Origin: JAFGVL01 sp964546015
GTDB taxonomy: Bacteria; Bacteroidota; Bacteroidia; Bacteroidales; Paludibacteraceae
Assembly (NCBI GenBank): GCA_964546015.1
Contig: CAZJHO010000003.1
Span: forward strand, 124,001 to 188,000
DNA: 64,000 bases
Direction of reading: 5' to 3'
Positions 15,593-25,202 of this stretch are shown here, in pieces. The notes beneath the pieces were generated by a model. It was not told where the DNA came from and did not search any database. It saw only the letters and a list, made by a program, of their open reading frames with translations. How positions within the stretch are numbered: the stretch's first letter is position 1; each line of letters opens with the position of its first letter. The position numbers and the translations under genes were made by a program.

Positions 15593-17902
15593 ATGTCAAA
15601 ACATCTTAATATCTTTCTTTTTTTTATTCTTTTTATCTCTCTATCGTCTGCACAAACATATACGATTGGCGGCATTGTGAAAGATGATGCTAATGGCGAA
15701 ACTCTTATAGGAGCAAATATCTATGTAAAAGATATTACTACAGCTAGAACTATAACCAACGAATATGGTTTTTTCTCGCTTTCGCTACCTAAAGGAAATC
15801 AAACAATTATAGCACAATATATGGGTTACAGTCCTGATACTATTCGGATTAATGTAAAGGGAAATACTCAAATAGAGTTTCGATTGAAAGAAAGTTCGAC
15901 TATTTTAAAAGATATTGTGATTTTAGGCGAACAAAACAACCTGAATGTATCAAGCGCTATCAGTGGTATGCAAAAACTGGATATAAAAGAATTAAATCAA
16001 TTACCCGTTTTATTCGGTGAAAAGGATATATTAAAAACAATTCAATTACTTCCGGGAGTAAAGTCAAATGGTGATGGCGGAGGGACAATTTTTGTGCGCG
16101 GAGGAGCTGGTGATCAGAATCTTATGTTACTTGACGAAGCCATCGTTTATAATCCATCACACTTATTTGGATTCTTTTCGACTTTCAATTCAGATGCTAT
16201 CAAAGATCTGAATCTTTATAAAGGGACTCAACCTGCAAGATTTGGCGGACGATTATCTTCTGTTATGGATATTCGAATGAAAAATGGTAATAATGAAAAA
16301 TATGAAGCCACCGGTAGTTTAGGACTAATTTCCTCTAAATTATTGATTGAAGGACCAATTGTAAAAGAAAAAGGTTCTCTCCTAATTTCCGCAAGGCGCA
16401 CTTATGCCGATCTTTTTTTGCAAGCCACCGATGATTATCGCGGAACCAAACTTTATTTCTACGATCTTAACTTGAAAGCAAATTATAGAATCACTCCCAA
16501 AGACGGGTTGTATCTTTCGGGGTATTTAGGTAAAGATAACCTCGGTTTAAACGACTTGTTCGGACTTTCTTGGGGAAATATGATGGGTTCACTGCGTTGG
16601 ACTCATACCTTTTCAAACAAATTATTTTTTAATGCATCGGCTTCTATCAGCAATTATGATTATAATGTTTCAGTCGATTTTGGAGGAAACGATTTTTTAA
16701 TACATTCACGCATTAGTGATTATGCTGTGAATAAAGAACTACAATATTATATTAATCCTTATAACACACTTCGTTTCGGGAATAATACTATTTTCCATAA
16801 TATTTTACCGGGAAAAGTTTCCGGTGAGAGCATGATTTCCCAAAAAATGCAAGAGCAAAGATCTGTCGAAAACGGACTTTATATTTGGGATGATTGGAGG
16901 ATTAATAAGTATCTTAACATAAATGTCGGAGTACGATTAAGCAGCTTTTTTGTACGCGGTAGAGGCAATTTCTATACTTTAAACAAGCAACATGAAGTTA
17001 TCGATACTATTTCTTATGCTTCGAGCGATATAGTAAAAACTTATAATTACTTAGAACCTCGTATTAATCTTAATTTCATGATTAATGAAGAGCAATCGCT
17101 AAAAGCTTCGTATACTCGCAACACGCAATCGCTACATCTGCTTTCAAGCTCTAATTCAACAAATCCAACCGACCGTTGGTACTCTTCGGATAATAATGTA
17201 AAACCCGAAATATCTGACCAATTAAGCATTGGTTATTTCCAAAATTTCAACGACAATGTTTACGAAACAAGTATCGAAGGATATTATAAATATCTTCAAA
17301 ATCAAATAGATTATAAAGATGGTGCTGATGTAATTTTCAACGAACAAGTTGCAACTCAGTTGCTCGAAGGTATAGGAAGAGCCTATGGTATAGAAATATT
17401 CTTAAAGAAAAAAGCGGGTAAACTCACCGGATGGATTAGCTATACACTATCTAAAACCGAAAGAAAAATTGATGGAATAAATGACGGAAAATGGTACAAT
17501 GCCCGTCAGGACAAAACACACGACATTTCTGTCGTTGCCATGTACGAAGTTTCACCCAAAATAAGTTTATCTGCCAATTGGGTATATAGCACCGGAAATG
17601 CAGTTACATTTCCAAACGGAAAATACTATGTAAACGAGCAAATAGCCTGGCTATATACCGAACGAAACGGATACCGAATGCCAGCTTATCATCGTTTGGA
17701 TGTGGGAGCTAATTTTAAACTTAAAGAAACCAAAAATTATTCGAGTGAATTAACAGTTGGCATTTACAACTTGTATGGTAGAGAAAATGCTTATTCAATC
17801 CGATTCCGCGAAAACGAAAATGATCCTACAAAAACAGAAATCGTACAAATTGCCTTATTCCGTTGGATACCGTCAATATCATGGAATTTTAAAATAAAAT
17901 AA
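15593..17902 (+). CDS. TonB-dependent outer-membrane receptor
   Basis: A 769-residue outer-membrane transporter. The signal peptide ends near SSAQ (about residue 20). A CarboxypepD_reg-like domain follows (about 22-105: GGIVKDDANGETLIGANIYVKD...), then the plug (about 120-225, with LLPGVKSNGDGGGTIFVRGGAGDQNLMLLDEA) and a C-terminal 22-strand barrel ending in an aromatic-rich strand. The frame extends upstream to 15524, but ATG 15593 starts the signal sequence. Three base pairs downstream is a DUF4249 lipoprotein, a recurrent receptor partner in Bacteroidetes. It lacks the length and SusD partner of a SusC glycan receptor. Substrate unknown. Confidence 0.92.
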   Translation: MSKHLNIFLFFILFISLSSAQTYTIGGIVKDDANGETLIGANIYVKDITTARTITNEYGFFSLSLPKGNQTIIAQYMGYSPDTIRINVKGNTQIEFRLKESSTILKDIVILGEQNNLNVSSAISGMQKLDIKELNQLPVLFGEKDILKTIQLLPGVKSNGDGGGTIFVRGGAGDQNLMLLDEAIVYNPSHLFGFFSTFNSDAIKDLNLYKGTQPARFGGRLSSVMDIRMKNGNNEKYEATGSLGLISSKLLIEGPIVKEKGSLLISARRTYADLFLQATDDYRGTKLYFYDLNLKANYRITPKDGLYLSGYLGKDNLGLNDLFGLSWGNMMGSLRWTHTFSNKLFFNASASISNYDYNVSVDFGGNDFLIHSRISDYAVNKELQYYINPYNTLRFGNNTIFHNILPGKVSGESMISQKMQEQRSVENGLYIWDDWRINKYLNINVGVRLSSFFVRGRGNFYTLNKQHEVIDTISYASSDIVKTYNYLEPRINLNFMINEEQSLKASYTRNTQSLHLLSSSNSTNPTDRWYSSDNNVKPEISDQLSIGYFQNFNDNVYETSIEGYYKYLQNQIDYKDGADVIFNEQVATQLLEGIGRAYGIEIFLKKKAGKLTGWISYTLSKTERKIDGINDGKWYNARQDKTHDISVVAMYEVSPKISLSANWVYSTGNAVTFPNGKYYVNEQIAWLYTERNGYRMPAYHRLDVGANFKLKETKNYSSELTVGIYNLYGRENAYSIRFRENENDPTKTEIVQIALFRWIPSISWNFKIK

Positions 17903-17904
17903 TC

Positions 17905-18687
17905 ATGAAAAATTTATTTATATTCATTTTCCCTCTTTTCGTGATAATGCTCTCTTCGTGCGAAAGTGTTATCGAACCAGATTTACATGACGCTCCATCT
18001 CAAATGGTTATAGAAGGAATCATTACCAACGAAGACACAATACATCTTGTATTAATCTCAATGAGCACATCATTCACAGCAAACAGCGAATTTATAGGAG
18101 TAGAAGGTGCCATAGTCGAATTAACGGACGAAACCGAAAATCAAACCCAAATATTAACAATGTTAAAACCAGGAATATATGCTACTACAAAATTTGCAGG
18201 AATATCAAATCACTCCTATCTACTGCGAGTAAATGTAAATGGTAACGAATATACGGCTAGCAGCACAATGCCAAATCATGTTCCGGTTATAGATATTGCG
18301 CAAAATACATTAACAGCAGGAGGACAATCGGCAATCTACTTACAAGTCACTTTAAACGACCCCGCTAATGAAGATAATTATTATAAAAGCAAAGTGTATT
18401 ATAACTCTGAAATTCAAAAAAGTATTCGTATCAGCGACGACAAATACCAAAACGGATTAAGTATAAATGAAATCTTTTTTGTAAATGAAAACCTCACCTC
18501 TAACGATATTGTAGAAATTCATTTTTCCAATATAGATAAAAATGTTTATACTTATTTTTATAGCCTGCGAGAAACCCTCGATGCTAATTCAGCCGCTCCT
18601 GCAAATCCGATTTCAAATATCAATGGTGATTGTTTAGGATACTTCAGTGCACAAACCATAGAACGAAAACGAGTTATTATTCAATAA
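17905..18687 (+). CDS. DUF4249 lipoprotein, partner of the TonB receptor
   Basis: A 260-residue lipoprotein (signal, then lipobox SSCESV near residue 20) of the DUF4249 family, built of beta-sandwich repeats: QMVIEGIITNEDTIHLVLIS, then GAIVELTDETENQ, PGIYAT, YLLRVNVNGNEYTASSTMP. The family is found next to TonB-dependent receptors that carry a CarboxypepD_reg domain, as here. The role is presumably as an accessory or capping lipoprotein; that is inference from position. It ends with RKRVIIQ, close to the usual family end. Confidence 0.82.
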   Translation: MKNLFIFIFPLFVIMLSSCESVIEPDLHDAPSQMVIEGIITNEDTIHLVLISMSTSFTANSEFIGVEGAIVELTDETENQTQILTMLKPGIYATTKFAGISNHSYLLRVNVNGNEYTASSTMPNHVPVIDIAQNTLTAGGQSAIYLQVTLNDPANEDNYYKSKVYYNSEIQKSIRISDDKYQNGLSINEIFFVNENLTSNDIVEIHFSNIDKNVYTYFYSLRETLDANSAAPANPISNINGDCLGYFSAQTIERKRVIIQ

Positions 18688-18722
18688 GAATTATCTTTGC
18701 AATTAGAAAAATAACAGGAATC

Positions 18723-20153
18723 ATGGAAAAACTCGCCAAATTATTCGAACAATACACAGGAAATAAACCTACCGAAGTAAAACAATTGAAAGGTGCCGGT
18801 TCTAATCGCATTTATTACCGATTAATGCACAGAAATTTCTCATTGATAGGTGTCCAAGGTGAATCGAGTATCGAAAATAAGGCATTTATCGAACTGGCTA
18901 AGCATTTTGAAAAGAGAAAACTCCCTACTCCACGCGTTTTTTTATATACTGACGATTACGAATTTTATATTCAGGAAGATTTAGGTGATATATCACTTTT
19001 TGATTATATTTCAGACGGTCGAAACAGCGGTATTTTCTCAGAAAAAGAAAAATCAATATTGTTCAAAACCATTGAGTTACTGCCTAAAATTCAATTTGAA
19101 GGATCAAAAGAGCTGGATTTTTCAGTATGCTATCCACAAGCCGAATTTGATCATAATACCATAATGTGGGATTTGAATTATTTCAAATATTGTTTCCTTA
19201 AATCCACAGGTATTAACTTCTTCGAACCTGCATTAGAAGAAGACTTCTTTCAATTATCCGAAGATTTACTATCCGAAAAAACAAACACTTTCCTTTACCG
19301 AGATTTCCAGTCACGCAATGTAATGATTAAAAATAACAATCCTTATTTCATCGATTTTCAGGGAGGTCGTAAAGGTCCTGTTTATTATGATCTAGCTTCA
19401 TTTGTCTGGCAAGCAAAAGCCGCTTATCCAGAGGATTTACGCCAAGAACTTATAAATCATTACTTATTGGCAGCCAAAAAATATATTAACTTCGACAGAA
19501 ATAAATTCAACCAGAAATTAGAATTATTTTTATTGTTCCGAACATTACAAGTATTAGGAACCTATGGATTCCGAGGTTTCTTTGAAAAAAAGTCTCATTT
19601 CATCGAAAGTATTCCATTTGCAATTCAAAATCTGAAAAATATTCTTCAAAAAGAACATTTGAGTAAATATACACATTTAGTAGCTGTATTAAAACAATTA
19701 TGCGAACTGCCTCAATATTCTGTAAATAAGAAAAAAATATTCGATACAAGTAAATTAACCGTTCGGATTTTCAGTTTCTCATATAAAAAAGGAATTCCCG
19801 AAGACACCTCTGGAAATGGAGGTGGTTATGTTTTCGATTGCAGAGGAATCTATAATCCCGGCAGATCTGAAGAATACAAAATGTTGACAGGACTAGACAA
19901 ACCTGTAATTGATTTTTTGGAAAAAAACGCTGAGATGAACACTTTTTTAGAATCCGTATACAAATTGGCAGAAGCCCATGTAGAAAATTATTTGGAGCGA
20001 GGATTTGCTGATCTTATGTTCTGTTTTGGATGTACCGGAGGTCAGCACAGATCTGTTTACTCAGCAGAGCATCTGGCACTACATCTATCAAAAAAATATC
20101 ATATCAAAATTGAATTAACGCATAGGGAACAAAAAAAATTCAAAAGGCTATAA
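18723..20153 (+). CDS. APH-fold sugar kinase fused to RapZ C-terminal domain (AmgK-like)
   Basis: A 476-residue fusion. The N-terminal part (about 1-320) is an aminoglycoside-phosphotransferase-fold kinase: the catalytic loop reads YRDFQSRN near residue 192 (Brenner Asp and Asn present, first His replaced by Tyr) and the metal-binding Asp lies in FIDFQGG. The C-terminal part (about 340-476) matches the C-terminal half of RapZ: NPGR near residue 377 and FGCTGGQHRSV near residue 438. RapZ's own P-loop kinase half is absent. The next gene, 1 bp downstream, is a MurU-like nucleotidyltransferase. AmgK and MurU together turn MurNAc into UDP-MurNAc in Pseudomonas, so this is probably a MurNAc/GlcNAc anomeric kinase. 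ATG 18723 is chosen over the overlapping upstream open frame. Confidence 0.82.
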   Translation: MEKLAKLFEQYTGNKPTEVKQLKGAGSNRIYYRLMHRNFSLIGVQGESSIENKAFIELAKHFEKRKLPTPRVFLYTDDYEFYIQEDLGDISLFDYISDGRNSGIFSEKEKSILFKTIELLPKIQFEGSKELDFSVCYPQAEFDHNTIMWDLNYFKYCFLKSTGINFFEPALEEDFFQLSEDLLSEKTNTFLYRDFQSRNVMIKNNNPYFIDFQGGRKGPVYYDLASFVWQAKAAYPEDLRQELINHYLLAAKKYINFDRNKFNQKLELFLLFRTLQVLGTYGFRGFFEKKSHFIESIPFAIQNLKNILQKEHLSKYTHLVAVLKQLCELPQYSVNKKKIFDTSKLTVRIFSFSYKKGIPEDTSGNGGGYVFDCRGIYNPGRSEEYKMLTGLDKPVIDFLEKNAEMNTFLESVYKLAEAHVENYLERGFADLMFCFGCTGGQHRSVYSAEHLALHLSKKYHIKIELTHREQKKFKRL

Positions 20154-20154
20154 T

Positions 20155-20889
20155 ATGAAAGCAATGATATTTGCCGCAGGGCTAGGCACACGCCTAAAAC
20201 CTCTTACTGATAATACACCTAAGGCATTGCTACCTATTGGAGGGAAACCTTTGATTGAACATATTATTCTAAAATTAAAATCTTCCGGTTTCGATGAAAT
20301 AATTATTAATGTTCACCATTTTGCCGATCAAATCATTGATTTTGTAGTTAAAAAAAATAATTTTGACATTCATATTCATTTTTCGGATGAGCGTGATATG
20401 CTACTTGAAACCGGTGGCGGGATAAAAAAAGCTGCTGATTTTTTTAATAATGGAAAATCTTTCTTAGTTCATAATGTAGATATCCTCTCCAATATCAATT
20501 TAAATGAACTATATCAACATCATGTTGCTCAAAATTTAATAGCAACATTGTTGGTAAGCAATAGAACATCTTCTCGTTACCTTTTATTTGACAAAAATTT
20601 ACTTTTAAAAGGATGGGTCAATGAAAAAACAGGCGAAATAAAACCTCCAATAAAAGATTTAAATCCTGATTTGTACAAAAAATTTGCTTTTTCGGGGATA
20701 CATGTAATCTCTCCTGAAATATTTAACTTAATGAATGATTGGGAAGGAAAATTCTCAATAATAGATTTTTACCTGTCTATATGCGATAAAGAAAAGGTCA
20801 AAGGATATAATTCTGCCAACTTAAAGCTAATTGATGTGGGTAAACTTGACAGTTTAGAAAAAGCCGAAAAGTTAAGTTTAGAGATTTGA
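20155..20889 (+). CDS. Sugar-1-phosphate nucleotidyltransferase, MurU-like
   Basis: A 244-residue NTP-transferase. The signature GLGTRLKPLTDNTPKALLPI lies at residues 9-28 and the metal-binding Asp is in VHNVDILSN. The length (about 240) and LETGGGIKKA motif resemble MurU (MurNAc-1-phosphate uridylyltransferase) rather than the longer GlmU or RmlA. Being translationally adjacent to the APH-fold kinase supports a two-step salvage of amino sugars from wall turnover. Its last 12 bp overlap the end of the convergent wecA-like gene. Confidence 0.82.
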   Translation: MKAMIFAAGLGTRLKPLTDNTPKALLPIGGKPLIEHIILKLKSSGFDEIIINVHHFADQIIDFVVKKNNFDIHIHFSDERDMLLETGGGIKKAADFFNNGKSFLVHNVDILSNINLNELYQHHVAQNLIATLLVSNRTSSRYLLFDKNLLLKGWVNEKTGEIKPPIKDLNPDLYKKFAFSGIHVISPEIFNLMNDWEGKFSIIDFYLSICDKEKVKGYNSANLKLIDVGKLDSLEKAEKLSLEI

Positions 20890-21966
20890 TTTTTTCTTAG
20901 CTCGATCTACCAATTTCCATAGCACAACAGTATAAATAATTGCTAAAAGTAATGCTGCACCGCCTAAAATACTATTTTTCCAATTATTTCCGATAAGTGC
21001 TAATGCTATAAATGACAGATTTACCAAAATAAGAATGAAAGTTACCTCCTTATGTTTCAACCCAATACTCAGAAGAAGATGGTGTATGTGGTTTTTATCA
21101 GCATGAAAAGGAGATACTCCTTTCTTCACTCGAGTAACCATAACTCGCATGGTATCAAATAACGGCACAGCTAATACACATACAGACATAGCCGGTGCTG
21201 CATAAAAATAATACAATGCATCGGGGTTATTATTATACTCACAGAAGTTTATCACAAAAACATAGACTACATAGCCAAGCAACAAAGCTCCGGAGTCACC
21301 CATAAAAATCTTTGATTTATTTCCAAAAACATTATATATAAAAAACAAAGCCAAAGAACCTATTAAACAGTAAGCCATCAAAGCTAACTCAATTTTTCCT
21401 ATCAATTGAAAATAAACTCCAAAAAAAGCACAAATAACCATACCTATACCGGTAGCCAATCCATCTACTCCGTCAATCAAATTTAAACTATTGATTATTA
21501 ACAAAAACAGGAAAAATGACACAAAATAACTTACACCAATCAGTTGATCCAGTATATCACTTATCCAAAAAAAGCCATGTAAATTGATTAAACGCACATC
21601 CGCAACAATAATGATAATAAATCCGGATAAAAGCTCTCCTATTAATTTCTTTAATGCTGAAAAAGAAAGTAGATCATCCAAAAACCCAACTAAAAATATC
21701 AAATAAGCACCTATTAAAAAATATTTTAGAAAATCAGGTACATTCTGAACTGAAAATAAATATGCTATAAAAAACGATGTAAATATATTTATGCCTCCTA
21801 CATTTGGAATATTTCCTTTATGTGTAGTCCTTTTATTCGGTCTGACAACCATTTGCTTTCGAACAGCAACCCTTAGTACAAATGGCATTGCAATATACCC
21901 TATTAAAAAAGATAGAATAATTACTAAAAAAGGATAGCTTGCAAAAAAATCGGTTATTACATGCAT
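20878..21966 (-). CDS. Undecaprenyl-phosphate GlcNAc-1-phosphate transferase (WecA/MraY family)
   Basis: A 362-residue polytopic membrane enzyme with about ten hydrophobic segments that loads a sugar phosphate onto undecaprenyl phosphate to start surface-polysaccharide synthesis. Motifs: NVGGI near residue 55, LVGFLDDLLSFSA near residue 97, NSLNLIDGVDGLATG near 162, FMGDSGALLLGY near 223, and the HADKNHIHH histidine cluster near 293, which is typical of WecA rather than MraY. An upstream TTG is possible, but ATG 21966 is preferred. It sits at the downstream end of the polysaccharide locus, separated by a terminator, with its own -7 box. Confidence 0.9.
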   Translation of the reverse strand: MHVITDFFASYPFLVIILSFLIGYIAMPFVLRVAVRKQMVVRPNKRTTHKGNIPNVGGINIFTSFFIAYLFSVQNVPDFLKYFLIGAYLIFLVGFLDDLLSFSALKKLIGELLSGFIIIIVADVRLINLHGFFWISDILDQLIGVSYFVSFFLFLLIINSLNLIDGVDGLATGIGMVICAFFGVYFQLIGKIELALMAYCLIGSLALFFIYNVFGNKSKIFMGDSGALLLGYVVYVFVINFCEYNNNPDALYYFYAAPAMSVCVLAVPLFDTMRVMVTRVKKGVSPFHADKNHIHHLLLSIGLKHKEVTFILILVNLSFIALALIGNNWKNSILGGAALLLAIIYTVVLWKLVDRAKKKSNL

Positions 21967-21998
21967 ACAATCGTTATTAAACAATCTTGGTTATTGTG

Positions 21999-22006
21999 CA
22001 AAATTA
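21999..22006 (-). promoter_or_regulatory. -7 element TAATTTTG for the WecA-like gene
   Basis: TAnnTTTG match on the minus strand 32 bp before ATG 21966, downstream of the terminator at 22040-22070. This suggests independent transcription of the initiating transferase. Confidence 0.4.
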
Positions 22007-22037
22007 AATAAATATCTCTATTAATAAAGTTTTTGAC

Positions 22038-22070
22038 ATAAAAAGAGTGCGATTAAAAAACGCACTCTCT
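22038..22070 (-). terminator. Terminator at the end of the polysaccharide operon
   Basis: AGAGTGCG (22044-22051) pairs with CGCACTCT (22061-22068). On the minus strand the stem is followed by TTTTTATG. It lies 26 bp beyond the Wzz-like gene. Confidence 0.85.
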
Positions 22071-22095
22071 TCTTATTTTATTTACACAAAGTAAA

Positions 22096-23064
22096 TTAAC
22101 TTTCTTTCTGTTCTTTTAGAAATAAAAATATCTTCTTTCTCTTTCTCACTAAAAGAGTTGCAAATAAACTAAATACATAACAAAAACCAACCCATTTAAA
22201 AAAGATAAATTGATCTTTATCAACATTTTTAGCTCTCACTTTAGTATACGCCATTACTGCTGTTAGTGTATTTCCTAACTCCTCTTGAAGCTTCATTTTT
22301 TCTGTCTTCAAACCTATCATATCTTCGTAATAAGAAGATTGAGAAATAAGCATTCTATCTCCCGTAAAATCAGCCTTGGTAAGTCCTGCTCCAATTTTTT
22401 TTATTTGAGCATTACGCATGCTATCTAAAGTAGAAATTTCGATATCTAATGCATTTATCGTGTTAATCATTTTCTTTTGCCAAGTTTTTTTGCCGGTTAA
22501 AAGATCTGGATTAGAATTCAGATAAGTAATAAGATTTGTTTGTAATTTATTATAATCCATTTCTCCTCTCACTTTTACTAAAACATTAACGAGACTATCT
22601 ATTCGAATATTAACACTATCTTCTTTAAATACTCCTTCATAATCAACATAATCAATAGTTCCATTTTTATTTAAATCAATTACAAAAAATGCTCCCATAT
22701 CATAAATCTTTTTAGCTTCAACTCTTGTTAATCCTAATAAATCACAAAAATGTTGAACTGAGTTTTCTGAGTTTTCTTCTCTCATTTCAGCTAAAAGATC
22801 TACCATATCTTTAACAATAAAACTAGAACTTCCTTTTACTTCTAAAATAAATTCAGCCGAATGTTTTCTATTCTCCGGCTTCGATTTGTAAATTGACAAT
22901 AAAATTCCTAAAATCAAAAAACAGATTATCACTATCCAATTTTTAATATTAAAACGCAGAAATAATAATAACTTTTCCAAAAAGCAGATTATCATTTTTT
23001 TACACCAACTTGTAAACAAATTAAACAAGTCGAATAAATCCAATTCTTTTTGTTGATTTTCCAT
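22096..23064 (-). CDS. Wzz-like chain-length/polysaccharide co-polymerase protein
   Basis: A 322-residue inner-membrane protein with two transmembrane segments (about 42-60 and 288-306) bracketing a large periplasmic helical region, the layout of Wzz chain-length regulators. Sequence similarity to classical Wzz is low. The C-terminal membrane segment is followed by a short basic cytoplasmic tail with no kinase domain. Within the periplasmic part, residues about 128-139 (DLNKNGTIDYVD) form an EF-hand-like acidic loop. It is the last gene before the terminator of the polysaccharide locus, which supports the assignment. Start ATG 23064; an alternative in-frame ATG lies 18 bp upstream. Confidence 0.65.
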   Translation of the reverse strand: MENQQKELDLFDLFNLFTSWCKKMIICFLEKLLLFLRFNIKNWIVIICFLILGILLSIYKSKPENRKHSAEFILEVKGSSSFIVKDMVDLLAEMREENSENSVQHFCDLLGLTRVEAKKIYDMGAFFVIDLNKNGTIDYVDYEGVFKEDSVNIRIDSLVNVLVKVRGEMDYNKLQTNLITYLNSNPDLLTGKKTWQKKMINTINALDIEISTLDSMRNAQIKKIGAGLTKADFTGDRMLISQSSYYEDMIGLKTEKMKLQEELGNTLTAVMAYTKVRAKNVDKDQFIFFKWVGFCYVFSLFATLLVRKRKKIFLFLKEQKES

Positions 23065-23102
23065 AAATTCTTTTTTTTGCAAATGTATGATAAATATTTT
23101 GA

Positions 23103-24092
23103 TTATTCACTTTCAAAAACAACACCCTGCGCTGCATTGTAAATAAATTCAAAAGTAAGCGTTCGCGACAAACCTTCCTCCAAAGAGTAAGGAGGTTTAA
23201 AACCCGAAGACATCGCTTTGGTAGAATCAAATTGTGTGGTAGCACAGAACTTCCTGATACGCACGGAACTGATGGGTAATTTTTTGCGTGTAATAAAAGC
23301 CAACAGATCAAAACAATACCCCCCTAACATACCCAAGCAAACAGGAAAATGTACTGAAGGAATATGCTTATTAAGCACCTTACTCACAAGTGTTACAAGA
23401 TTATTAGTCGAAAAATCAGGTTTGTCGATGTAATTGAAAACATTGAAACCGTCTGTTTTATTTTCTATCAAAAACTTAATAAACGCCACAACATTTCCCA
23501 CATAAGCCATTGATTTTACATTATTGCCTTTGCCTACCATTAAGAATTTTCCACTTGCTATTTGTTTGAGCAAATTATAGACATTTCCTCGATTACGCTC
23601 ACCGAAAATAACAGTTGGGCGGAGAATATTTATGTTCCAATCAGGATGTATTTTATACCATTCCTGTAAAACCTGTTCGGCTTGCCATTTGCTTTTGCCA
23701 TAATGGTTGAATGGATCTTTTTCATATTCTTCGTTTGGATTTTTTTTATTTAAACCATACACTGCAACAGAACTTGTAAAAACAATTCGTTTGACTCCAG
23801 CGGCTTCCATTGCCTCCAATGTATTTTTCATTCCGCCAACATTTACATCATAGTAGAGTGAAGTGGGTGTAACATCATCCCTGTGTTCAGCGGCCAAAAG
23901 CACAACCAAATCAGTACCTTTGAGCAGGTCTATAATTCTTTCTTTGTCCAATACATTGGCAATAGTTGTGAATTCAGGATAAAATGCACTTTGTTGTTTA
24001 TCAACATTTTGAATTTCAAAGTCCGTTTGTTTTAATAATTCGATTAGTCTTGTTCCGACGAAACCTGAACCGCCGATGATTGTTATTTTCAT
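23103..24092 (-). CDS. NAD-dependent sugar epimerase/dehydratase
   Basis: A 329-residue short-chain extended SDR. The nucleotide-binding GGSGFVGT lies at residues 7-14, the catalytic Ser in FTSSVAVYG and the Tyr-Lys pair in HYGKSKW near residue 150. It acts on a nucleotide sugar; the substrate (UDP- or GDP-linked) cannot be told. Overlaps the end of glf by 4 bp (start ATG within the glf 3' end), indicating translational coupling. Confidence 0.85.
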   Translation of the reverse strand: MKITIIGGSGFVGTRLIELLKQTDFEIQNVDKQQSAFYPEFTTIANVLDKERIIDLLKGTDLVVLLAAEHRDDVTPTSLYYDVNVGGMKNTLEAMEAAGVKRIVFTSSVAVYGLNKKNPNEEYEKDPFNHYGKSKWQAEQVLQEWYKIHPDWNINILRPTVIFGERNRGNVYNLLKQIASGKFLMVGKGNNVKSMAYVGNVVAFIKFLIENKTDGFNVFNYIDKPDFSTNNLVTLVSKVLNKHIPSVHFPVCLGMLGGYCFDLLAFITRKKLPISSVRIRKFCATTQFDSTKAMSSGFKPPYSLEEGLSRTLTFEFIYNAAQGVVFESE

Positions 24093-25198
24093 TGTTTTAT
24101 TATAATTGTTTCAACCTTATCCAAAGCCGCACGGATTACCTTATCCATATCATAATACTTATATTCCGCTAAACGCCCCCCAAAAATATACTTCTTCTCA
24201 GAATCGGCTTTAGCTTTATATTTAGTATACAACTTATTATTTCTATCGTTATTTACTGGATAATACGCTTCTTTTGTTCTGTCCCAATCTTGCGGATATT
24301 CTCTTGTAATAAGTGTTTTAGGCTGCATTCCAAATTCAAAATATTTGTGTTCTATTATACGAGTGTAAGGAATTTCTCTTTCTGTATAATTGACAACTGC
24401 ATTTCCTTGATAGTTATCAACATCTAATAATTGATGTTCGAAGTGCAAACTGCGGTAAGACAATTCGCCATCAGAATAATCAAAAAATTCATCTAATTTT
24501 CCGGTATATAAAACCTGGTCAGCAAGCAATTCTAACTCGCTCTTATTTGATATAAAATCAATATTCAACCTTACTTCGATGCCTTGCAATAGATTGTCTA
24601 CTAACACATTATATCCTCCAATGGGAATACCTTGATAAACATCGTTGAAATAATTATTGTCGAATGTCAGACGAACAGGCAGCCTATTGATAATAAAGGA
24701 CGGTAATTCTTTGGCATCACACCCCCATTGTTTTTCTGTGTAACCTTTTATCAATTTTGTATAAATATCTTTACCAATTAATTTCAGAGCTTGTTCCTCT
24801 AAATTTTTTGGTTCAATATGAGCATATTCCGCTGTTTGTTCCAATAACTTTTTTTTTGCCTCTTGTGGGGTTTTTACTTTCCAAAGTTGATAGAAAGTAT
24901 TCATATTGAAAGGTAAATTATATAATTCACCTTTATAGTTGGCAATAGGGCAGTTAGTATATCGGTTAAATTCAGCGAATTGGTTTACATAGTTCCATAC
25001 TTCTTTATCGCTTGTATGAAAGATATGTGCACCATATTTATGCACATTGATATCTTCAATTTTTTCACAATATACATTCCCACCTGTATGATTCCTTTTG
25101 TCAATAACTAAACAGGTTTTCCCGCGTAATTTTGCTTCATGAGCAAATACGGATCCATACAAGCCTGCTCCAACAATTAAATAATCATATCGCGTCAT
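24089..25198 (-). CDS. glf: UDP-galactopyranose mutase
   Basis: A 369-residue FAD enzyme that converts UDP-galactopyranose to UDP-galactofuranose for surface glycans. The FAD-binding GAGLYGSVFAHEA lies at residue 8, GGNVY at about 40, HKYGAHIFHTSDKEVW near 52, the WGCDAKELP region near 155 and TREYPQDW near 285. All are typical of bacterial Glf, and the length is standard. It indicates galactofuranose in the polysaccharide. Confidence 0.94.
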   Translation of the reverse strand: MTRYDYLIVGAGLYGSVFAHEAKLRGKTCLVIDKRNHTGGNVYCEKIEDINVHKYGAHIFHTSDKEVWNYVNQFAEFNRYTNCPIANYKGELYNLPFNMNTFYQLWKVKTPQEAKKKLLEQTAEYAHIEPKNLEEQALKLIGKDIYTKLIKGYTEKQWGCDAKELPSFIINRLPVRLTFDNNYFNDVYQGIPIGGYNVLVDNLLQGIEVRLNIDFISNKSELELLADQVLYTGKLDEFFDYSDGELSYRSLHFEHQLLDVDNYQGNAVVNYTEREIPYTRIIEHKYFEFGMQPKTLITREYPQDWDRTKEAYYPVNNDRNNKLYTKYKAKADSEKKYIFGGRLAEYKYYDMDKVIRAALDKVETIIIKQ

Positions 25199-25202
25199 TT
25201 TT

